Of a stretch of DNA of 64,000 nucleotides, positions 24,301 to 36,059 are shown one piece after another. The notes below the pieces were generated by a model. The model saw nothing but the letters and a program-made list of their open reading frames with translations, searched no databases and was not told the DNA's origin. The position numbers and the translations under genes were made by a program. The stretch covers positions 1,178,001 through 1,242,000 of the forward strand of contig JANFAH010000011.1 in the NCBI GenBank assembly GCA_024663395.1. Direction: 5' to 3'. This DNA comes from Pisolithus tinctorius. Its lineage: Eukaryota; Basidiomycota; Agaricomycetes; Boletales; Pisolithaceae. Every line of letters begins with the position of its first letter. Within the stretch, counting starts at the first letter, position 1.

Positions 24301-26019
24301 GAATTTGCACACAATCATCACCCACATTCTGTCACCCGTCAATCTCTGTTCTACCTCATGTATGGATATGAACTGAAACCACTTCCGTCCCTGATCACAG
24401 AAACCCATCTTCCCGCTGCCGAGTCTAGACTCAATGAACTCTGGAAAGCTAGAGAGGAGGCCCTAGCAGCCCACGATCTAGCAAGAAAAACAATGAAAGA
24501 CTGCTCGTCACGACCCTTCACCCCATTCCAAAAAGGTGATAAGGTTTGGCTAGAAGCATGAAATTTGAAATGCTCCTATGAAAATAGGAAGCTCGCACCC
24601 AAAAGAGAAGGACCCTTCACTATCTCCAACGTCCTATCTCCAATCACATATCGCCTCACGATTCCCTCATGATGGAAGATTCATAACATCTTCCACACTT
24701 CTCTCCTATCACCTTATCGCAAAAATGATGTTCACGGACTGAACTTCCCGGCTCCTCTGCCTGACCTTATCAACAAGGAGGAAGAATACAAAGTTGAGGC
24801 AATCGTTGGTCATAAAAGATCTGGCCAAGGACACACCTTTTTAATCAAATGGAAAGGCTATCCTTCTTCCAAAAACTCGTGGCAGAAAGAGTCACACCTT
24901 GAACACGCAGATGACACCCTCTCCACCTATAAGAAACGCTTCCCAAAGGACTTCCCCCCTCAGAAACAACCCACTCGACGTTCCACTCGTACTGTCAGAA
25001 ACATCACTGTTGAAATGCCCCCTCGTCGTTACACCTACCCTCATGAACCCTCTCGCCATCACACCCTGTTTGCTCGTTGCCAACGGCAACCCGCGAGTGA
25101 TCAAATGATCGCTTCGTATCGACTCTTTGTTGCCGACCCTGCCGTCGTTGGCACCGTTTACCATGAAGTGGATGAAGACTCTCCACTTGACCTCGTGTAT
25201 CATGCTACTATCCAAGCCCTTCGGCTTGAAGAACTTTCCTGTTATGTCAACCGCCAAAACCCCCTTCTTTCCCCTGCTCATACTATCCTGAATGAAATCG
25301 CTGTCCAACAGGTCCCCCTTTTACTTAGACTCTTTGATGTCCTTGGAGGTGCAGACCTCATCTATAACGTTCGTCAACACCCTACGTTGATCGCCCCTCC
25401 CCCTCCTGGGTCTAGAAGACCCTCAACTGCAACCTCCCCTCCAGTTTCCTCTGTGTCGTCCACCCCCCCAGCATCGTCGCCATCGTCATCCTCCTGCTCT
25501 TCCTGCTCTCTCCGAAGAGCTGATAGGCCTCGTGCCTGCTGCTTGTCTGGCCCTAACCCTCAACCCTGTGAGTCTCATGACTCTCCATCTGAAGTAGACC
25601 CCGAGACTGCCTTTGGCATCTCCCATGCAGAACTCGATTACACGCTAAATATCGTTGAGACCCTCGCACAGTTACCTCCCTCCCCTGTGCTGAATGCCAT
25701 GACTGAGTTTGACAGGCCTCTCACTCCATCTGACCCATGCTATCGTCAGGCATGCTACGTCTGCCACCGTCTTGGCCATATCCGCATCAACTGTGGACTG
25801 TATGAATGTCCCCTTTGTCATGCCACTTGTCCTGGGCATACCCAAGCCCAGTGCCCTTCCATACGCCCTTGTCGTCCTTTACAGGACAGAATCGCGACCC
25901 CCGCTATAGTTGATGATCGTACCCTCATCAGGAGCAAGGATAACGACTTGTATGACAACGGTTTTGATTTTGACGACTCCGCCATCAGTAACATGACCAG
26001 AGAACCTTACGGAGAGTAG
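21313..26019 (+). pseudogene. Gypsy pol polyprotein (PR-RT-RH-IN-chromodomain plus Cys-rich tail)
   Basis: One frame runs from 21313 to 26019 with six internal TGA codons (22120, 22201, 23686, 23752, 24559, 24670) and no TAA or TAG. Domains in order: aspartic protease with ALVDSRAEIS (the usual DSG reads DSR), reverse transcriptase with DYRYLN and YMDD near 22620, RNase H starting FAITTDASKY, integrase zinc region (CATCQQNK), integrase core with Asp in DLITDLP, Asp in SDRGPQFASAF and Glu in HPQTDGETERVNQE, and chromodomain (FLIKWKGYPSSKNSW). A long extra tail of about 330 residues follows, with Ser/Pro-rich sequence and two zinc-knuckle-like clusters near 25750-25860. Pol sits at -1 relative to gag. 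Confidence 0.93.
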
Positions 26020-26056
26020 TTGAAGTCGGGGACTTCAACGCTTAGAAAGGGGGTAA

Positions 26057-26506
26057 TGTTATGTTTCACCCCTAACTCTTCTTCTTTGCTGTATGTTTAC
26101 CTTGCTTTTGATCCGTTGGACATAGTTTCCCTTTTGAGCTGTCTTCTCTTTGATCTGACAGCTCCCTATTTCCACCACTAGTGTTACTCGCTCGTTACAT
26201 GCTTAGGACATGTGTCGTCGTTGTTCAACCAATGGCGTAGTTACCTTGGTACATGCAGATGCCTCATGGTCCGTTTTCATGTAGTATTTAGACTGCCAGC
26301 TCAAGTCCTGGAAACCCAGACTTGAGCTGCTCAATCATACGCAGCATTCTCAGAACTTCGCCCTCAGTGTCCCTCACCAGGACCACTCTTACCGGCGTCG
26401 TCCCAAATCCTCTGTCATTTACAGAGGTTACTGCAGCTGTTGCTCAGTAGAAACCTTAGTCTGTGTTTGAGCTCTCCCTACATCTTGACTTCGGTCAAGT
26501 GTAACA
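26057..26506 (+). repeat. Right (3') LTR of the gypsy element
   Basis: 450 bp, same length as the left LTR, with TG...CA ends, preceded by the purine tract and followed by the CGCAA duplication at 26507-26511. Confidence 0.95.
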
Positions 26507-26511
26507 CGCAA

Positions 26512-27530
26512 TGGGGCACACAACACATGTATCTCTCGAAGAGACATTGTAAAAATAGACTTCCTATCCCCTTTGATAAAGAAGTGTAACAGAGCGAAAT
26601 GTACTTGAATGATAGCACCACACAGGACTCATTGGTAGTCGACAGGGAGGATGGGCATGCCATCGACATCAAATGCAGGAAGGGGTGAAACATAGTGGGT
26701 AGACACGGCATGACAGAGTGCCTCCCTGTTGTTGTCTTGCACTGGCCAAGCCAATGTAGCATCTTTGGTCACACGCAGATGAGAATGCAGATTTCGTACA
26801 AGAGGGAGACACAAACCAATGCGGGAGATGTCGTCCGGGTCATCGTCCTCGTCCTTTTTCTATATATCATGAGAGATCAGTTGTAATCAGGTGACCAGCC
26901 TGCAGTGGCAAGACAACATACAATGAACAAGCTGTGATTGAGGCAAATGCATGGCATGCCACAACTTTCACACACAGACGACAGTAAAGTCTCCCCCTTT
27001 TTCAACAGGATGAGCTTCTCCAATGCTCTGACATTGGAGATGATGGAGGGAAAGTCCTGCAGGGTACTGCCATACACCACATTGCGTTGCATGGCAAGAA
27101 GGTTACAAGTCAGCTTGGTATCCGCAAATTCGCAGCTGAATGCATTCTTGGGCGAGTAACCTCCCTCAGGGCCCATAAAGAAGCCCTGACGGTCGATTTC
27201 GAAGATTCCACTAAGCACCAACTCTGAGACATCGTCCGAGTCGCCTTTCAGAATGGCGACATTGCCAGAGGTCCTGCCAAAGAAAAATTCGGCATGAGCA
27301 GCTAGATTAGGCATGGCAGTGTAGATCACAACTGTATTATCCTTGAGATTGTCTAACACAGAGGTGGGTGATGCATGAGACTCAGAGCTAATGATGGACG
27401 ATGACACATCAGCAAGAGGAGTGTCGGATGTATTGACATTGTCGGAGGTGGACGGCTGAACAGGAGTTGCTTCAGACATGTGTGCAGGTGGAGGGTGCAG
27501 GCGAAGAGTTGTAGGTCCCCCCTCAAGCAA
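26512..27530 (-). pseudogene. 5' part of an unknown gene split by the gypsy insertion
   Basis: The start is the ATG at 27530. Exon 1 encodes a Ser/Thr-rich N-terminus and a compact domain with HAEFFFGRTSG, SGIFEIDRQGFFMGP and ESCGMPCICLNHS. A GTATGT donor near 26920 and an acceptor near 26870 lead to an acidic KKDEDDDPDD start of the next exon, then LVRNLHSHLRVTKDATLAWP and LPAFDVDGMPILPVDYQ. A TGA at 26631-26629 interrupts an otherwise open frame (VLCGAIIQVHFALLHFF follows), and the frame then crosses the gypsy target site. The family is not recognised. It is divergent to the Helitron gene, 200-300 bp away, and could share a promoter region with it. Confidence 0.5.
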
Positions 27531-27739
27531 GTACTGGCCATTTAAAGCCCCAGCAATAGGGGCACACGTGATGGCAGTGGCATGAAGAGGAGACCGTCAA
27601 TCGATATTATGAAGTGGGACCACCATAAGCAATGTCACCGACAAGATGGTCAACATCTGGGGTCGGTTGACTTGACAGCAATTGTACGACAGTATTCCCG
27701 CAGGCAGCCTCCCGAACAGTCTACGAACATGGGCGCAAT

Positions 27740-30700
27740 TGTGCCCCACCATCCATCAGTTACTGCCCAATGTTCAAGATCTCATACAAGAGGCAGCAAG
27801 AGCAAAGGAAGAGGCAACAGTGGAGCATAAGCACAAAGCGAAAGAGATGTGACAGGAACAATGGCATACCAAACAGTGCTGAAAATCCGATGAGCCCACT
27901 GCCAACAAAAGCGATGGTGAGGACCCAGAGGGGCCACAAGACGCAACGTCAGAATATATGCAGCTCCCTACAGCCAAACAACATCAGTGCTGCATAGCAG
28001 CCTTCATCGATGTGACAAATAATGAGGCGCTAGCATCAGCTGTCTGTATCATTTACATGCGGGAGCTATTGTGTAAAGAAGGTAAGCCATGCAAGGACCT
28101 GAGAGACATAAAAGCTGAGAGGCACACCAGGGGACTTGATCGTCATTCAAGACATCCCACATGTTCAACGTCATCTGAGACCAGCGACAGCACATCCCGC
28201 ACACCAGCTGTGGGAGGGACTTCTTGTTGATGGCACACATATAGATGAGGATGGGAAAGGTTGGGTGTGCCAAGAATGTTTTCAAGCGCTGCATGCAGAT
28301 CACATGCCGAGATATGCAATGAACAATAACCTGTGGATAGGTGACGTACCATTGTCATTGCAAAAGCTGAACTTTGTGGAGAGCCTGCTAATCACATGGC
28401 ACTATCCTTGGTGTTATGTCTTCAAGTTATATCTGAGGGATGCCACTCACTCACAAAATCCGTGGCACCTACAACAGGCCATGGCAGGAAATGTCACGTT
28501 GTATGAAATCAATGTCCCTGCCATAGTGGAAATGCTTGAAGGCAGATTGCTGCCACAGACCATCCAGATGCTGAGCAGTATTTTGGCAATCACTTTGGTC
28601 GGCATGAAACAACTACTGAAAGATTGGCTGTCTCACACGTTTCGAGTGCGGCGGGATGTGGTTCTTGATGCATTGAAATGGCTGCAGGCGAACAATGAGA
28701 ACTATAGCAATGTTACAATATCCCAGGAACGTATCTTGACCCTACCGGAGGATGGCATACCTGCTGAGATTGAGGCGACGATCCGATATCAAGATAGTGA
28801 AGACGCCGCCATTCAGGAAAGAGAAGGGTACACAATGAACGAGTACATGGCATATGAAGGTGAGTTTGCGAAACTGAATGTGGGGATTGTGAATGCCATT
28901 GAAAATTTTCCCACCATAGAATTGGATGACACGAATGACTCACCTATGGTGGACAAGGAGAGAGATCAAACCACTGATGTGAATAAGGGGGATGGTGATG
29001 TTGCGAGCAAATGTACGTCTTCAAGGCATGTAATGCAAACAGCAAGATCATGCATATGAAACAGATATTGGTGATGTTATGCCACTACACATCCTTGGAG
29101 TGGCAGATGTCAAGCAGACGCTGTGGGACACTACCTCTGGGTAGCGTGCGAATAGGGGAAAGCTGTAGGGAAAATCCCTAGGCTCGACCCAAGGGGTGCT
29201 GAGTAGGAAGGAGACGTAGGATGTGATGGTAGAGTCAGTCGAAGAGTCGAATGTGGGTCACGGAATTTAATTCCGTAGAGTCGAAGGAAGGGACAGACTT
29301 GCTTTTGAAATTCCGGACGACGATCTTGCACCAAGGAAGTAACTCCGAGATGAATTAAGCACGTGGGAGAGGAAAACGAGTACTGATGGATCAAGGACGC
29401 GAAGACACGGTAGACACAGTAGATGCAAAGACACAGATACACAGCGGACTCAGAGGATGCGAAGACTCTTTGAACTCTTTAGACTCGCACTAGACGCAGA
29501 ATGTGGGTCCCAAAAGAGATTATTTTCGTTTCGTCGCTGAGGCGGAATTATATAGTACATGGATAGTAAGGTACTGATCGGAGAAATGTGGGGCGGGAGA
29601 AGCAAAACTCCGAAAAATAAAGGGGACGACGTGTCAGACGTCAAAGCCATACAGCAACGTGTGAAAACAAACTGTAAGGTAGTAACTGAGAAATACAACA
29701 GGAAAGATGGGTATCTTCTGACAGGGCGAGTGTACACTGTACCGTAGAGTGGAACGCGAAGGGTAGAGGCCATAGGTAGAAAGGGGTTCTCGCTTTGCGG
29801 AGAAAGGTTCGCGGGAAAGGAACGAGAGGGGTAACCGGAGTTTTTACTGATGATCTGCGTGATTTTCCGACTACATGGCGAGGCGAGGGTTGAAGCGGCA
29901 CGACTGCGGAATTCTGGATAGACGTATGTCAGTTTGATGTTGACGCGGAATTTCGGGACGATGACTGGTGTGTGTTATTGATGGACCGGGGAGCTCCGAA
30001 GGTTCGACAGGCGAGGCAGCACACGAGGCAGAAGGGATAATTCCGAAGACGATAGACATGGATGGTAACGGCAGAATTTTGGTGTTGGCATCCCTATTTC
30101 GGCCTCAGGGAGTATACTACTCCCTACAACGCGAGTGTCCTCTTCTGAGCTGATGGCACACACACTTGCGAATTTCAATGATAACACCACTGAGGGAGGA
30201 TATGATGTGCGCCATAGCAATGCACCAATCAATGACTTCCCCACCTCCCCCTTGTCACCCGCCACACACAACCCACTCAGCGCTGCATTCTCAGTGCTTT
30301 TTCCTTATAGAAAGGGTGCTATCAAGGCTGAACGTCCTGTCAATATTAGTCTGCAGGAACATTGTAGGTGGGCCATGCAGTATCATGACCAACAATTCGC
30401 CACACACCATTCCTTTCCATTTGTGGTCTTTGCGCTTATGCAAAAGCGAGAGACTATGCGGTCGGTGCATCTTCAAATGAGATGGAGGGACTTTGAATGG
30501 GATACCCTTGCCTTATTGTCCATCATGGTGGCAGACCTCAGGAATGCAGCTGCAGAGGAGGCCCGACATGAGCCGATTAGTAATGCCCGTGTGCATAGCT
30601 TGTGGCATCATGTCACAGCTGCAAATGGATGTGTGCAGGGTTCTGATAATGCACGAGCCAGTTATCACAGTATGATATGGGGCACCTGTCTCATGCTTGG

Positions 30701-33700
30701 GGGCCCATCGCTTTGGTTGACTATAAATCCTGTGGACCTGCATGATCCAATCGCTCAGGTTTTTGCTGGGGAAAACATAGATTTGAACCAATTCAATGCA
30801 CAATTAGGTCCTGATAGTAATCGACGCACAGAGAACATCGCAGCGAACCCGTATGCTGCTGCCCGATACTTCCACTTCATCATTCTCACTGTCCTGGAGA
30901 CACTGTTTGGCATCCGTCAATCGGGTAATAGGACCAAGACAGATGTTGGCGTGCTCGGCCATGTGGCGGCTTACTTTGGAGTCATGGAGGCACAGGGCAG
31001 AGGTACACTTCATGTCCATATGCTGTTGTGGTTGGCAAATACACCCAACACCAATGACATGCAGGCCTTGTTGCAACAAGACAGTTTCCGCGATACCATT
31101 CATAAATACATTCGGGCGAACATCCGCATGCATCTGGATGACCTCACTGACAACGATCTGAGGAAGATGCTGAGAGATTCCCAGCTAGCATATTCCCGAC
31201 CACAAGATCCACACACCTCTGGATGGCAGCAGCAAAGTCACGAGATTGAATGACAACTGGTGAGGTCACAGCAACTTCATACATGCACATGGGCGACATG
31301 CCTTCGTGCCACATGCGACGGGCTAGTTTGCAAGAGAAGGGCTCCATGGCCGCTGAGTGATGAGGACTACATTGACGAGCGGGGGAATTGGGGACCACGA
31401 CACATGCATGGATATATAAATGCATATTGTCCCGCCTTGCTGATGATGATGCGATGCAACAACAACCTCAAAATTAACACGAACAGTGCAGATACTAAAG
31501 ACATTGCGTTCTATATCACTGCATATGCCACCAAAAAACAAAAGAAGAGCCACAACCTTTCTGCCTTGATGGCATCAGCATTGCCCTATCACATAAATAA
31601 TCCAAAGTATGATGACGTCCGCGAATGCAACCGCCTTTTGATATACTGCTGTATCAACGTGATCAATCGCAAAGCAGAATTACCAGGACCACAGGTTGTA
31701 TCATACCTGATGGGCTATGGTGACATGTTCACCTCGCACCACTACGCTGTGTTGTACACAGGGCCGTTATTCAGTACCCTCAAAGGCTTGTTCCCAGAGT
31801 TCTCGGTGGGATCGACAGAAAGGTGAGCTAATATGTCACCCACGCAGCATGATGGCGGATGTACTCACTGTTGTGTCTGGCCAGGTATTCATACCACTTG
31901 AACAGCGAGGATGATGAGCACGCAGATGGAGACAACAATAACGACGTCATGACGTTACTGTGCAGCAGCCGAGGGCAGCTGTATACATGCATGCAAATGC
32001 AAGATTATCTCCAACACGGCGCTGAGTTGGAGGAACAATCGCTTCTTGCATTTGTGTGTGATACATGGGAAGAACGTTATATGCCAAAAGACGAGGAGCA
32101 AAGTCAGCGAACATCTCACACAAGGGGCCAGCCAGCTCATATGTGCTCACCCTATCAAGAGCAACACCCCAAAGCTCAAACACACCGGCAGGTTCTTCGT
32201 GCCAAAGGACACAATACACTCCCTCAAGTTGTAGGTCCATGGCTACCCTGTCACGATGACAGCAGCACATATGATTTCTACTGTGCATGCATGTTGGCCT
32301 TGTTGAAGCCATGGCGATTAGCAGCCGATCTGAAGGGAAAGGACGACAGATGGAGGGCTGCTTTCGAACGTTTCAACGATTCAAGTACGCCATGGGTAGC
32401 ACGTGTGCTGGCCAGTTCACAATACTATTATGACTCTAAAACGGTGTGTGAAACAGCATCAGTTCCCGGTGAGGCGTGTCAACAGTACAGACCGATACGA
32501 GATCATCAATTGGCAGACGATGTGGTGGATACTGCTGACGACACTGAGGATTGCAAAGACTGGACAGCCACTCTCTCTGAGGCAGACCTTGCGACATTCC
32601 AATGCGATCAACTTTCAGTGCGAGAACAAGCTCACGCAAAACAAGCTATTGCCATAGCACTGCACTACAGGGTGTTCACTGCCAGACCCCCCACCCTGCC
32701 TTCAGATAATTATTCATATCGAATAGCCGTAGGAGGGGACATACCTCAACTGGAAGGATGGATGACCGCCATGCATGCCATGGTGGATAGTGCCAACCAA
32801 AACCAGATGTCCATCATGGCCGATGATGAAATGGACCAGGGCAGTGTCATTGAAAACAGACTTGAGCTGTCTGATGTGGATGACCTGTTAGAAGATCAAT
32901 GGCGAGCCTACAACATCATCGACTGGCACTTACAACAGTTTGTCACAGGTGGGTGTCCCAATCAGTTGCATATGATCATTCCAGGGGAGGGTGGTGTTGG
33001 CAAGTCGAAAACGATACAAACGATTATGGACAATTTTGCCTGCCGAGGAGTTAGTGGTATGCTTGTGAAAGCAGCATACACAGGCATTGCAGCGTCGGTG
33101 ATCGACAGCAAGACTTTGCACAATATAGGTACAGTCACTTGGTGTAATCCATATGGCGTCTAAGGGAGCACTCACAGGCATGATACTGCTAGACAGCAGA
33201 AAACAATCAGCTCAAACAATCAAAAAGCTGGAAATTTTCTGGCACGAGAAAGCCTATCTTATCATTGACAAGATGTCGATGCTATCTCGACCCTTCCTGG
33301 CCAAACTTTCCAACATCATCTGTCACGCACGAACAGGGAGTGATGCCACGTTGACTGATCTTCCGTTTGGAGGGCTGAATGTTATCATGGTTGGCAATTT
33401 CCATCAATTCCTGCCCATGGTGACCAAAGCATCCACACCATTATTTTGGCCATGTAATGTGGAAAACGATACACACGAGGAACTTGTCGGACATCATATC
33501 TATGAACAGTTTGACGTCGTTGTCTGCCTAAAGACACAGGTGTGAGTCACCGATGCAGGCTGGTGCGATCTCCTTCGCCACGTCCACAACGGATCCTGCA
33601 GTGAACACGAGATAAATATGCTGCAGGGACTTGTCCTGGAAAATCCGACCTGTCCACTGACAGACTTCAGTACCTTGCCTTGGAAGGATGCTGTACTGGT

Positions 33701-34532
33701 GACCCTGCAGCATGCCATGTGAATCGAGTGGAATTCAATGACTGCCAAAGAAAGAGCGAACATGGAGGGTTTATCACTCATTAGTTGTCCTGCTCAGGAC
33801 ACTATAGGTGGACAAGCGCTCACCTTACAAGAGAGGTTCGCTGTGGCTGCCAACCTGAAAGGTGGGCAAGGTTGCAATTGACAGGAGTGAGGAGGGCTGT
33901 CGAATGAGGTGGTGCTTGCCATTGGCATGCAAGTCATGGTCACATTCAACATTGCAACCGATCTCGACTTGGCCAATGGGGCACGAGGCTGCATGGTTGA
34001 CATTGTACTTGAATTGAGAGAGAGTGCCATCAGCTCTGAGAAGAATGTGATTCAATTGCAATATCCTCCTCTGTATGTGCTGGTGGAGATGAAATGTACC
34101 AGGGTGAATGCACTGGAAGGACTGTGTGGAGGCATGCTGCCGGTGACACCAATCTCTAGAACGTTCACCATCACAATGGCAGCAGGCAAGCGATCAACAA
34201 TCAGCCAATTGCAGTTGCCGATAACACCAGCATATGCATTTACGGATTATCGTGTGCAAGCTCAAACACTCGAGCATTGCATAGTCGACATTGGCACGCC
34301 ACCTAGTGGTCAGTTGACTCCATTTAATGCGTATGTGGCACTCTTGCGTAGCCGTGGGCGTGAGACGATCCGGCTGCTAAGAGACTTTGACGTCCGACTG
34401 TTCACTCAGCATCCTAGTGAATACTTGTGTAGGGAAGACGAGCGTCTACACAAAATGGATGAAGAGACAAGGGAATGGTGGGAGCAGACAAAGACGACAG
34501 AAGGGATATATAGACAAATAGTGACTGATTGA
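27740..34532 (+). pseudogene. Helitron Rep/Pif1-like helicase gene (RepHel), degraded and interrupted
   Basis: Rolling-circle transposase. N-terminal segment at about 27770-28120: the frame with IAAFIDVTNNEAL has TGA at 27850 and 27880. 28136-29059 has the N-terminal Helitron block with NNNLWIGDVPLSL. After a 1000-bp insertion, 30144-31253 carries the Helitron helicase-like/Rep domain: SLWLTINPVDLHDPI, EAQGRGTLHVHMLLW (HUH motif at about 30985-31030), and YITAYATKK with the paired tyrosines near 31515. 31859-33163 leads to the helicase Walker A (GEGGVGKSKT, about 32983). 33153-34532 has the Walker-B-like LIIDKMSML (Glu replaced by Lys), VGNFHQF (Asp replaced by Asn), and LDLANGARG. TGA occurs at 33543, 33720, 33879 and 33888. 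Inactive. Element ends were not found. Confidence 0.88.
29139..30138. mobile_element. 1000-bp insertion in the Helitron gene, unclassified (TSD CCTCT)
   Basis: CCTCT at 29134-29138 and again at 30139-30143 flank exactly 1000 bp. Removing the insertion and one CCTCT joins the Helitron frame (DTTS followed by SELMAHTLANFN). The inserted sequence starts GGGTAGCGTGCG and ends CGCGAGTGT, has no long credible coding frame, and lacks TG...CA ends at the duplication borders. It is either a solo LTR with unusual ends or a non-autonomous element. It is richer in CG than the surrounding Helitron. Confidence 0.7.
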
Positions 34533-34929
34533 TGGTAGATAACGACAAAAACACACTTCGGTCTACCTCTGTACTAATTGCCCTTGCCTTGCCTGGCAAC
34601 CTTTGCCTTGCGTGGCAGTGGGTGGTTGGATGGAGCAGTCGCGACTGGTGGGTTTTCCCGGGCGGAGTTGATTGACTGGCATGTGCGCAGATGTCGAAAA
34701 AAGCGTCTCACATTTCGGGCTGGAGTGACCTTGTAAACAAGGTGACTTATGGCGTGACGAACTTCCGCACTACGGACCTGATGCATGAGGAACTTCTGCA
34801 TTCATGCAGTGTCTGGTGTCCCCCTTCCGTTTTAAGTACTGCCGTCCAAAATTCTTTATGCACTTCGGCATTCCGCCGAGGGCACTTGCCCGTTCGGGAG
34901 CGCGATTGTCCGGCTTTCCATAGTCAAGA

Positions 34930-36059
34930 ACAAGGGATGGACCTATCCACTGTGTTAGGCGAGCTCTCGTGTCGGGCATCCGGATTCAGTATCAATCTCA
35001 ACGGTCGAGTCAGTCGTACCGCGGGAAAGAGTCCTCTGCGCGGTGGTACCGCCGGCGTACACCACGGTCCTTTCACCCCGGATGGCACCGAAGTGGCAAT
35101 CGAAACCTTCCATTGCACGCACTCGGGGGATGCAGATGCATTCAAGGTATTGGCAGGTTTTATGTACTATGACCATCTCGGCTCGAGCTGAACCTTTCCT
35201 ATCTAGTGTATCTTTCGAGAGGTACATATATGGTCGAAGCTGCGACATGAAAATGTCGTTCGCATGCTCGGGATCTCTACCGAATTCGATTCCACAGTTT
35301 CTATAATATCTGAATGGATGTCATTGGGAAACGCGCACAATTATGTCCAAAACAGAAAATGATCCGCGGTCGTTGGTCAGTCAAAAAGGCGTGCCGTTTG
35401 TCTTCACATTACTTGACATCCTCATTTAGCTCGAAGACATTGCCAGTGGACTGTGCTATCTCCATAACTACGTTAGTCCGCCGGGTCCGATAGTCCACGG
35501 AGATCTGAAGGGTGTAAGGATGCTCGGTTTGTAAATATTGTGGTTGACGCATCTTATAGGTAAACGTGCTGGAATCCAGTAATCGCCGGGCGCTATTGAG
35601 TGACTTTGGTCTTTCCACCGTAAACATATCCACCTTCAATATGACTGTCGATGCCCTCCGCGGGGGCTCATTCCATTGGATGGCCCCAGAACTTCTGGAT
35701 GACTACCCCGCATCCAAGGAAAGCGACGTGTGGGCCTTGGGGATGACAATTCTGGTATGCTATTGGTCTGTTCCTCTGTGTGGTGTTCATTGTATCGCCA
35801 GGAGTTGTTCACTCGATCAATACCTTTCCATGATTGTCGAAGTGTGGGAAGTGTCACATGTAGGGTAATGTCGGGGAAACTGCCACCTCGCCCTGCTGGG
35901 GAGTCAACACAATTCCGCCCTTCGGATGCGTGGTGGGAAATTTGCACGTCATGCTGGAGACGTGATCCTTCATCACGGCCCACAATAGAGGATATCATAG
36001 AAAAGATCAAGGCAGCCATTGTCTGTTGTAACCCTTTCACAGTGCTATTCATCCTTTGA
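34930..36059 (+). pseudogene. Protein kinase, HGDLKG type, with substituted VAIK lysine and a frameshift
   Basis: Exons read as a basidiomycete protein kinase of the tyrosine-kinase-like type. Order: Gly-rich loop remnant (LRGGTAGVHHG), VAIE in place of VAIK (GAA at 35102-35104), EVHIWSKLRHENVV after an intron, ISEWMSLGNAH, IVHGDLKG (catalytic loop, near 35490), LLSDFGLS, SFHWMAPELL, SDVWALGMTIL, and the C-lobe PTIEDIIEKIK ending near 36027. The frame is lost by one nucleotide around 35355-35361 (YVQNRK then TGA, while NDPRSL appears one frame over). The 5' end is not defined and may have been removed by the Helitron side. The missing lysine and frameshift suggest a dead gene. Confidence 0.75.

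Larger units (their letters stand above)
16947..26506 (+). mobile_element. Ty3/gypsy (chromodomain) LTR retrotransposon, 9560 bp including a nested element
   Basis: Two LTRs of 450 bp each (16947-17396 and 26057-26506) start TGTTA and end AACA. They flank gag and pol in the order gag, protease, reverse transcriptase, RNase H, integrase, chromodomain. CGCAA duplications flank the whole. A purine-rich AAAGGGGGTAA lies just before the right LTR and is a good polypurine tract. The body contains a second retroelement (17919-20634) inserted in gag; without it and one copy of its TSD the element would be about 6.8 kb. Pol order (integrase after RT) and the chromodomain place it in the Ty3/gypsy chromovirus group. 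Confidence 0.96.

Noticed and set aside
2178..26019. UGA reassigned to an amino acid in this organism
   Set aside because: Known alternative codes read UGA as Trp, Cys or Gly, but the conserved positions call for Arg, paralogs show CGN codons there, and intact-looking genes (WD40 gene, plus-strand GTPase) end normally and lack internal TGA. CpG decay explains all of it.
34540..34690. Helitron 3' end at CTAA near 34575 with a GGTAGA/TCTACC inverted repeat upstream
   Set aside because: The stem is only 6 bp with a long loop and not next to CTAA, so I could not support the border.
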